11,981 nucleotides of DNA, from the NCBI GenBank assembly GCA_022616575.1, contig JAKEEN010000032.1, positions 1 to 11,981 of the forward strand, in the 5' to 3' direction. How positions within the stretch are numbered: position 1 is the stretch's first letter; every line of letters starts with the position of its first letter. Of this stretch, positions 6,759 through 11,981 are shown piece by piece. A program made the translations under genes and the position numbers. This DNA is from Flammeovirgaceae bacterium. GTDB taxonomy: Bacteria; Bacteroidota; Bacteroidia; Cytophagales; Cyclobacteriaceae. The notes under the pieces are model-generated. The model was not told the origin of the DNA. It saw only the letters and a list, made by a program, of their open reading frames with translations, and did not search any database.

Positions 6759-9326
6759 TCAGTTCTCCTTTCTCAAGACTTGAAGTGGCGGGGTATTAAT
6801 CACTTCGCGTGAGTTAAACCAACCAATGGTCATCGTTAGCACAACTACGCCCGCACTTACTATCAGTAATTCCATCCAATCAAAAGCAAAAGTTATTTTG
6901 AAGAAAAAAGTAGTGAGCAAATAACCTCCCCCAATCGATAACACCATTCCAGTCAACGCGGAGAATAAGCCGAGATAGGCATATTCAATAAGGGTAATAT
7001 TGGTGATTTGCTTCGTTCTTGCTCCAATCGTTCGCAGCAAAACATTTTCCTTACTTCGCAAGAACTTGCTGTTGATTACGGCTCCTGCTAACACAACCAA
7101 CCCGGTAACAATACTGAACATGGCTAAAAACCGGATGATCAATGCGAGCTTGTTAAATAGCCCATTCACGGTGCTTAGTATCAGCCGTAAATCAATGAGC
7201 GAAACATTGGGATATCCTGAAATCAATGCACGTTGAAATACATTTGCTTGCTCCTGATCATCAATGCGCGTGGTCGCCACAAAAATTTGTGGTGCATCTT
7301 CTAACACTTTTGTAGGGAAAACAAAAATAAAATTCGGAGGGTCTTTTGGCCAATCTACTCTTCGAATGCCGCTAATACGAACCTTCACGGGCACACCTTG
7401 CACATCAAATACCAACGAGTCGCCCGCTTTTACCTGAAGCTCTTCGTGAAAACCTTCAGAAATTGTCACCCATACAGAACCCCTGGTTGATTTTCTATTT
7501 TGCAATTCGCCTGAAATCAATTCTTCCGAAATGTGAAGTGAATCCCGATACGTAATGCGATACTCCCGTGTTAATGCCCAGTTGGGGATATCATCCGTAG
7601 TATCAGCCTGCAAGAGCTCAATTGACTTTCCTTTTATCTCGCTTAGTCTACAAGTGATAATGGGCACCACCTGGTTAACAGGGAGTTTATTTTCTTTCAA
7701 TAAGGTTACCACCCCCTCCTTTTGATAAGCCTGTATGTCAAATAAAATGGTGTTTGATTGATTTTCATGTCCAACAAACTCCACCTGCCCCAACAAACTC
7801 TTTTCAATAATGTTTAAGGTTGAAATAATGAAAGCGCCCAAACCAATGGTGACCATTAACACCCTGGTTTGATTGTTTGGCCTGAATAGATTCGAGAGTG
7901 CATGTCTCCATACAAATCCTGCTTGTGACGGAAAATATTTCCTTACTAACGCCAGCAGACCCATCGCTACTAACGTTAGAAAACCAAGGGCAGCCAACAG
8001 ACCGAGAAAGAAAAGCAACCCTGTTATCCAACTCTTTGTTTGGAATGTGGCGAAGGCAATCGGAAACAAGCCGATCATAATAATAGCAAACCACTTTGTC
8101 TTCGAAAATATTCTCTTGGTTTCAAAATCTGCCCGTAAAACTGTCAGCGGAGGCACAAATCGAACAGCTACCAGGGGAAGTATCGAAAATAAAACGGATA
8201 CAACTGTACCAAGAAGTAGTCCGAGCCAAACGGAACTCCATGAAACCGAGAATGTGACTTCTACGGGCAGAACACCTTTTAAAAATACGGGAATAAGTTG
8301 CTGGATTGCCAACCCGATGGCTGATCCGAGTACGGAGCCAATGATCCCCAATATAAAAATCTGAATAAAAAAAATATTAAACGCCTGCCAGCCAGATGAA
8401 CCTACACATCGCAACACAGCTACCTCATCACGTTTCTCGCGCGCATAAATATGAACAGAGCTTGCTACACCGATGCAACCCAGTATAAGTGCAATAAAAG
8501 CAAGCAGTGAGAAGAATTGATAAATGGATAAAAAGCCCTCGCCTAAATCTTCTTTTCGCTCCTGAACCGTGTCAAAAGAGTAGCCGTATTTCCGCAAAAC
8601 AGGTCGGAGTGTATCGAGGGTTTGTTTTACCTGTTCTTCAGATCCGATTTTAAAAAACTGGTTATAATTAACACGGCTTCCAAATTGAACAAGCCCGGTT
8701 GAATCCAAATCATTCATTGAAATATAAACCGATGGAGTGAATGTAGCCATGATTCCACCGCCTCCTGGAATTTTAGTTACCGCACCTGATACAGCAAACG
8801 TCCTGTTACCCAATTTGATTGAATCACCGGAGCTTACTTCAAACTGGCTCGCCAAAGATTCATCCATCATTGCATACCCGCCCTTCTGCATCAATGAATA
8901 TGCATTAGAAGGAATAGTTTCGATCGACCCATAAAATGGAAATGGGCCGCGTAAGGCAACTAACCTGATTAATCGTGACTGGCCGCTATTCTTAAACAAG
9001 ATCATGGAAGCCATATCCGCTTCGCTGGATTGCTCCAGGTGAGTGGAATCAAAAGCCGCCAATAATTCGGGATCAAACTTTTTATTTCCGTTAACCACCA
9101 AATCAGCGCCAAGTAATTCTTTTGCATTCCGGTCGATGTCGCCTTGTAAAGAATTGTTTAGTGAATCCAGTGAAACCACCGCGGCAATACCGGTAATAAG
9201 GGAAGCCATAAATAAAAACAAGCGCGAAAAATTATGGCGGGCATCACGCCAGGCCATTCGCCACACCCAAGGGTCGGTGAAGATGCTTTTCTTGTTTCGT
9301 CTTATTTTAACAATGTATTCAACCAC
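6759..9326 (-). CDS. ybbP: YbbP-like ABC transporter permease with two FtsX domains
   Basis: The 855-residue permease has the layout of E. coli YbbP: a first membrane helix (about 33-53); a MacB-like periplasmic domain (about 55-260, with LLGADLVV at 71-78); a first FtsX domain (about 268-390, coupling motif EVAVLRCVGSS at 301-311); two extra helices (about 412-460); a helix at 488-505; a second periplasmic domain (about 510-725); and a second FtsX domain (about 728-850, motif ENVLLRTIGART from 760). That gives about ten helices. Family knowledge suggests mechanotransmission or lipid/lipoprotein-related work powered by the adjacent ATPase; the substrate is not established. The frame can start no earlier than GTG 9326 because of an in-frame TAA at 9348-9350. 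ATG codon 24 is an alternative, but the preceding PWVWR looks like part of the protein. It lies 59 bases after the ATPase stop, across a heptad repeat, and abuts the barrel gene at its 3' end. Confidence 0.93.
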   Translation of the reverse strand: MVEYIVKIRRNKKSIFTDPWVWRMAWRDARHNFSRLFLFMASLITGIAAVVSLDSLNNSLQGDIDRNAKELLGADLVVNGNKKFDPELLAAFDSTHLEQSSEADMASMILFKNSGQSRLIRLVALRGPFPFYGSIETIPSNAYSLMQKGGYAMMDESLASQFEVSSGDSIKLGNRTFAVSGAVTKIPGGGGIMATFTPSVYISMNDLDSTGLVQFGSRVNYNQFFKIGSEEQVKQTLDTLRPVLRKYGYSFDTVQERKEDLGEGFLSIYQFFSLLAFIALILGCIGVASSVHIYAREKRDEVAVLRCVGSSGWQAFNIFFIQIFILGIIGSVLGSAIGLAIQQLIPVFLKGVLPVEVTFSVSWSSVWLGLLLGTVVSVLFSILPLVAVRFVPPLTVLRADFETKRIFSKTKWFAIIMIGLFPIAFATFQTKSWITGLLFFLGLLAALGFLTLVAMGLLALVRKYFPSQAGFVWRHALSNLFRPNNQTRVLMVTIGLGAFIISTLNIIEKSLLGQVEFVGHENQSNTILFDIQAYQKEGVVTLLKENKLPVNQVVPIITCRLSEIKGKSIELLQADTTDDIPNWALTREYRITYRDSLHISEELISGELQNRKSTRGSVWVTISEGFHEELQVKAGDSLVFDVQGVPVKVRISGIRRVDWPKDPPNFIFVFPTKVLEDAPQIFVATTRIDDQEQANVFQRALISGYPNVSLIDLRLILSTVNGLFNKLALIIRFLAMFSIVTGLVVLAGAVINSKFLRSKENVLLRTIGARTKQITNITLIEYAYLGLFSALTGMVLSIGGGYLLTTFFFKITFAFDWMELLIVSAGVVVLTMTIGWFNSREVINTPPLQVLRKEN

Positions 9327-9332
9327 GGAGAA

Positions 9333-9381
9333 GTTATCAGTTATCGGTTAATCGTTAATCGTTAGTCGTTAATTGTAAATC
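9333..9381. repeat. Seven-unit degenerate heptanucleotide tandem repeat (consensus GTTAATC)
   Basis: Read on the plus strand, consecutive 7-base units are GTTATCA, GTTATCG, GTTAATC, GTTAATC, GTTAGTC, GTTAATT and GTAAATC: 49 bases without a gap. It fills nearly all of the 59-base gap between the ATPase stop and the permease start and would be transcribed in the operon mRNA. It also supplies the in-frame stop upstream of the permease. Confidence 0.85.
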
Positions 9382-9385
9382 AAAT

Positions 9386-10093
9386 TCACTGACTTACCAA
9401 CAATGGAATGCTTCCAGGCAATTCTTCTACCAACTTCCCGCCCTTCATTCTTAAAATGCGTTGTGTTTTCTGTGCCAGCTCAAGGTTATGTGTAACTAAA
9501 ACCAATGTGGTTTTTTGTTCTTTATTCAATCCAAACAGCAACTCAACGATACGTTGTGCATTCTCATCATCAAGGTTGCCGGTAGGCTCATCGGCAAAAA
9601 GTATTTTAGGGTCTGTAATAAACGCCCTTGCCATGGCAACCCGTTGCTGTTCGCCTCCGGATAGTTGTGTCGGGTAATGATGAAACCGATCAGCGAGGCC
9701 TACTCTCGATAAAAGTTCTTTCGCTTTTGCTGATACATTCTTTTCACCGCGTAATTCAAGAGGCACCATTACATTTTCAAGGGCTGTGAGCGTGGAAAGC
9801 AATTGAAAATTCTGAAAGACAAAGCCCACATATTGATTGCGGATATAGGCACGATCATCTTCATTCATATTGTTGAGCTTAAAGCCCATGAGCGAGATTG
9901 TTCCATGAGTAGGTACATCCAATCCTGCACAAAGTCCCAATAGCGTTGTTTTGCCACTACCTGATGGTCCGATAATTGATAGTGAATTACCTTCTTCACA
10001 CTCGAAACTAACCGAGTCGATAACGGTCAGGTTGCGCTGTGCAGAAGTATAGGTTTTAGTTAATTGATTGGCCTGAAGTACAATATTTGACAT
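9386..10093 (-). CDS. ybbA: YbbA-like ABC transporter ATP-binding protein
   Basis: The 235-residue ATPase belongs to the LolD/MacB/YbbA class that drives FtsX-type permeases from the cytoplasmic face. All nucleotide-binding motifs are intact: Walker A GPSGSGKT at 42-49, Q-loop Gln94 in FVFQNFQLL, signature LSGGEQQ at 144-150, Walker B ILFADE at 164-169 with catalytic Glu169, D-loop GNLD at 172-175, and switch His202 in VTHN. Length and motif spacing are normal. The assignment to YbbA rather than LolD rests on the neighbours: a two-FtsX YbbP-type permease downstream on the same strand and a divergent TesA-like esterase 59 bases upstream. The ATG is the complement of 10091-10093. I see no exact TAnnTTTG upstream of it on the minus strand, so its promoter is not identified. 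Confidence 0.96.
   Translation of the reverse strand: MSNIVLQANQLTKTYTSAQRNLTVIDSVSFECEEGNSLSIIGPSGSGKTTLLGLCAGLDVPTHGTISLMGFKLNNMNEDDRAYIRNQYVGFVFQNFQLLSTLTALENVMVPLELRGEKNVSAKAKELLSRVGLADRFHHYPTQLSGGEQQRVAMARAFITDPKILFADEPTGNLDDENAQRIVELLFGLNKEQKTTLVLVTHNLELAQKTQRILRMKGGKLVEELPGSIPLLVSQ
10082..10089 (+). promoter_or_regulatory. Weak -7-like element for the esterase gene
   Basis: AATATTTG is one mismatch from TAnnTTTG and lies inside the first codons of the divergent ATPase gene. If real, it gives the esterase a leader of about 55-60 bases to the preferred ATG. I find no convincing -33 partner. Confidence 0.25.
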
Positions 10094-10152
10094 GATTTTT
10101 GATGATCCTGAATAATGTTAAATCGTTTTTAAGAGTAAATTGTTTCAATTAT

Positions 10153-10767
10153 ATGAATATGGTCGGTAAAACCGTCTTAATTATTTTACTGGGAACTCTC
10201 TTACAAGCCTCCTCCGCACCAAAGACTATTCTATTTTTTGGTGATAGCCTTACCGCTGGCTACGGACTTTCACCTGAAGAGGCCTTCCCTGCCCTGGCTG
10301 AAAAGAAGTTGAAACAATTGGGAAAGAACTGCAAGGTTATTAATGCTGGCCTAAGTGGTGAGACTTCCGCGGGTGGATTATCACGGATTGACTGGATGCT
10401 CAAACAGCCCATTGATATTTTCGTGCTTGAGTTAGGCGCTAATGATGGCTTACGCGGATTACCGTTGACCGATACACGCAAGAACCTTCAACTGATCATT
10501 GATAAGGTGAAGGCCAGGAACCCAAACGTAAAAATTGTAGTGGCTGGCATGATGGTGCCACCCAACATGGGACCGGAATATTCTGAGGGCTTTAAAAAAA
10601 TATTCCCCGAGATTGCCAGAAAAAATTCAGCGACCCTGCTCCCGTTTCTGCTGGAGGGTGTTGCCGGGAATGAAAAATTAAATCAAGCGGATGGAATTCA
10701 TCCAAACGTAGAAGGTCACAAGATTGTAGCTGAAACCGTAGTAAATATTATTAAGCCGTTACTTTGA
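10153..10767 (+). CDS. tesA: TesA-like SGNH/GDSL esterase (arylesterase / lysophospholipase / thioesterase I family), exported
   Basis: From ATG 10153 the protein has 204 residues: a signal peptide (VGKTVLIILLGTLLQASSA, cleavage near residue 22) and a compact SGNH hydrolase domain. Block I is FFGDSLTAGYG with nucleophile Ser32; block II is NAGLSGET, with oxyanion Gly66; block III is ELGANDGLRG, with Asn97; block V is DGIHPN, with Asp180 and His183. This matches periplasmic TesA, a broad esterase, lysophospholipase and acyl-CoA thioesterase. The frame stays open upstream to TTG 10099 and ATG 10102, but those starts give an unusually long N-terminal region before the hydrophobic core, so 10153 (or ATG 10159) is preferred. 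It is divergent from the ybbA/ybbP pair, the same neighbourhood as in E. coli, suggesting lipid or lysophospholipid-related work together. The 3' end overlaps the convergent hydrolase by nine bases. Confidence 0.92.
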   Translation: MNMVGKTVLIILLGTLLQASSAPKTILFFGDSLTAGYGLSPEEAFPALAEKKLKQLGKNCKVINAGLSGETSAGGLSRIDWMLKQPIDIFVLELGANDGLRGLPLTDTRKNLQLIIDKVKARNPNVKIVVAGMMVPPNMGPEYSEGFKKIFPEIARKNSATLLPFLLEGVAGNEKLNQADGIHPNVEGHKIVAETVVNIIKPLL

Positions 10768-11633
10768 TTCTGCCACGGTCGTATTTGCCACCCAGCCCAA
10801 AAACTCAATCACATCCTTGCAAACCGGATCCACTTCACTTCCAAAAAGCCGATTAATAGTCATATGATTATGATCTGGATAGTGAACTAACCGGTTTCTC
10901 ACATTCGCTTTTGAAAGCGTTTCTGAAAATATCTTTCCCTCTTTTTCTGCCATTTCCCTGTTGCCGGCATGGGCAATAAAAAATGGTGCAATATTTTTCT
11001 CTGCCGAAACGTGATGCACCGGTGAGGCATTTATCCATTCCTTTTTTGATTCACCAAACACTTCACCATATATTTTTTTTAATTTATCTCCCCCCTCCTT
11101 CATAAGCAGAGGAATATCATAGCCCGCACCATCCAATACAACGGTACCTTTTATTAAATCAGTGGATGCTCCTGCCTTTTCTAAGTAAGATTTGTCGGTA
11201 CTTACTAAGGACACTAAATGGGCCCCCGCTGAATGCCCCATCAGGTAAATATGCCGAGGGTCAATGGAGTAATGATGTGCATTCTTAGCGATCCAGGCTA
11301 CTGCATCTGCAACATCTTGGGCATGAGCAGGATGTTTTGACGTTGGGCGACAACCGATAATTGACTGATACAAAAACATACCCATGCTTTGTAAAAAAAT
11401 CAGGTTTATCTTGAACCTGCTCCTTGTCTCCCGCACTCCAAGGCTCCACCGTGCACCCAGATGATTGCGGGTGCTGCCCCTCCTTTTACAGGAATGTAAA
11501 TGTCGAGGGAATTTAATGACTTATGCGAGCCCCCATGCGAAGCATAAATAACATCAGCAACTTTAAAGAAATGGGAGGAATTGAATGAATTAAGCGTGAA
11601 AACAGTTAAAAAAAGCAATACGAATCGAATCAT
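10759..11633 (-). pseudogene. Secreted alpha/beta hydrolase (esterase/lipase type) broken by two +1 insertions
   Basis: Three reading frames together encode one hydrolase. Codons from ATG 11633 give a signal peptide (MIRFVLLFLTVFTL) and the oxyanion motif IIWVHGGA, then run into a false tail ending in TAA. Dropping one A of the AA at 11440-11441 (plus strand) continues as [16 protein letters not shown] and [14 protein letters not shown]. Dropping one T of the run at 11335-11338 continues as [14 protein letters not shown] to the TAA at 10759. The corrected product is 290 residues with HGG at 61-63 and nucleophile Ser134 in GHSAG; the catalytic His is probably in HNHMTINRLFG, and the acid is unclear because the expected position reads Asn (AGNRE). 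The family hydrolyses esters of small or acyl substrates; the substrate is unknown. Codon-level conservation on both sides of each lesion suggests very recent damage or base-calling error. A separate downstream ORF from 11436 begins with frame-shifted nonsense residues. Confidence 0.85.
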
Positions 11634-11674
11634 CAAGAGTTGGATTTTGGTTGGGGCTCCTTTAAATTTTGGAA

Positions 11675-11702
11675 CAAAGTTAGTGATGATAATCTTTCCA
11701 AA
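11675..11702 (-). promoter_or_regulatory. Bacteroidota promoter for the alpha/beta hydrolase
   Basis: On the minus strand TTTG (11702-11699), a 16-base spacer, then TAACTTTG (11682-11675), an exact TAnnTTTG match. It ends 41 bases before the ATG at 11633. The spacer is one base shorter than the usual 17-23 range. A good promoter in front of a broken gene fits recent damage or a sequence error. Confidence 0.5.
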
Positions 11703-11749
11703 AAATTAATTTCATTGTATGCCTGTGAAGCAACTTTTGATCTGTCTTA

Positions 11750-11837
11750 GGAGAGATGCCAGAGTGGTTGAATGGGATGGTCTCGAAAACCGTTTTCCGG
11801 CTTGTTCGGAACGAGGGTTCGAATCCCTCTCTCTCCG
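11750..11837 (+). tRNA. tRNA-Ser (anticodon CGA)
   Basis: The 88-base class II tRNA has acceptor stem GGAGAGA paired with TCTCTCC and G73, the discriminator usual for serine. The anticodon stem ATGGT/ACCGT (one T-G pair) carries loop CTCGAAA, so the anticodon is CGA, reading UCG codons. A long variable arm follows (about TTTTCCGGCTTGTTCGGAA), then the T-arm GAGGG TTCGAAT CCCTC. CCA is not encoded (CTT follows). An AACTTTTG at 11732-11739 is a one-mismatch -7 candidate placed correctly for this gene, but its -33 partner is poor. Confidence 0.96.
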
Positions 11838-11841
11838 CTTT

Positions 11842-11876
11842 ATCCTCCGAAGCCTTTGGCGAAGGAGGATTTTTTT
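11842..11876 (+). terminator. Rho-independent terminator-like hairpin after tRNA-Ser
   Basis: ATCCTCC (11842-11848) pairs with GGAGGAT (11864-11870). Inside, GAA opposes GAA as a symmetric purine internal loop, capped by GCC-TTT-GGC. Seven Ts follow at 11870-11876. Position and form suit termination of the tRNA transcript; it also lies just upstream of the GIY-YIG reading frame. Confidence 0.75.
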
Positions 11877-11889
11877 CAATTGTTTACCT

Positions 11890-11981
11890 ATGCAATACGT
11901 TTACATTTTAATGTGCTCTGATCGTACCTACTACACACTAATGATTTTGAAGCAAGACTAAAAAAGCATACCTGTGGATAC
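11890..11981 (+). pseudogene. GIY-YIG nuclease family gene, frameshifted at the YIG-equivalent motif and cut off by the window end
   Basis: ATG 11890 opens MQYVYILMCSDRTYYT, matching the N-terminus of small stand-alone GIY-YIG proteins (YhbQ/UPF0213-like), where YVYIL is the GIY-equivalent and YYTG the YIG-equivalent. After YYT the frame reads LMILKQD and stops at 11959-11961. From 11937 another frame reads TNDFEARLKKHTCGY to the window end, which is the expected family continuation (T-N-D-x-E-x-R-x-x-x-H). A normal gene would read YYTG-x-TND, so about seven bases are missing between ACA and ACT (11935-11939). The lost part includes the conserved glycine, so the protein as written cannot be a working nuclease. 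The 3' part is outside the window. Upstream in-frame codons run through the tRNA and are not coding. Confidence 0.75.

Noticed and set aside
7873..8364. Plus-strand ORF of 163 codons inside the permease gene
   Set aside because: Shadow of the minus-strand permease; low-complexity Thr/Asn/Pro-rich translation with no domain, while the opposite strand has clear FtsX features.
9333..9381. CRISPR-like array
   Set aside because: Units are 7 bases and directly adjacent, with no spacers and no cas gene nearby; a short tandem repeat, not CRISPR.
10759..11436. A stand-alone intact hydrolase of 225 residues starting at 11436
   Set aside because: Its first ~40 residues come from the wrong frame; the oxyanion-hole segment and signal peptide lie upstream in other frames, so it is part of a broken longer gene.
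11719..11889. N-terminal extension of the GIY-YIG frame through the tRNA-Ser (ARVVEWDGLENR...)
   Set aside because: This is tRNA-Ser and terminator hairpin translated in one frame; the real GIY-YIG start is the ATG at 11890.

Overview
The window looks like chromosome from a Bacteroidota bacterium, most likely in or near the Cytophagales. Three things point there. Two proteins carry type IX secretion (T9SS) C-terminal sorting domains. Several genes are preceded by the Bacteroidota -7 promoter element TAnnTTTG. Shine-Dalgarno sequences are weak or absent. Base composition is moderately AT-rich, coding density is very high, and no stretch over 300 bases lacks a gene. I see no phage, insertion sequence, CRISPR array or defence island.

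Left part (1-4746, + strand): the 3' end of a large secreted protein with a jelly-roll domain and a T9SS tail; ddl (D-alanine--D-alanine ligase); a membrane-anchored protein with three PASTA repeats; and a second T9SS cargo protein whose natural ATG overlaps the PASTA stop codon. The last three read as one transcription unit linking peptidoglycan precursor synthesis, a putative peptidoglycan-binding protein and a surface or secreted protein.

Middle (4721-6758): a minus-strand site-2 protease (M50 membrane metalloprotease), a minus-strand tRNA with anticodon CAU that by its acceptor stem is probably the lysidine-type tRNA-Ile2, and a plus-strand small outer-membrane beta-barrel protein.

Right-centre (6759-10767): a YbbP-like two-FtsX-domain permease and its YbbA-like ATPase on the minus strand, divergent from a TesA-like GDSL esterase. 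This is the tesA/ybbA/ybbP arrangement known from Escherichia coli. A seven-unit degenerate heptanucleotide repeat lies between ATPase and permease.

Right end (10759-11981): a secreted alpha/beta hydrolase broken by two single-base insertions, a tRNA-Ser(CGA), a strong terminator-like hairpin, and the start of a GIY-YIG nuclease-type gene broken at its YIG-equivalent motif by an apparent 7-base loss. All three convergent gene pairs overlap or abut at their 3' ends with no intergenic terminator.

I did not find a clear new multi-gene system. The best leads are the frame-disrupted genes (possibly homopolymer errors, possibly real decay), the heptad repeat inside the ABC operon, and the tRNA-hairpin-GIY-YIG arrangement.
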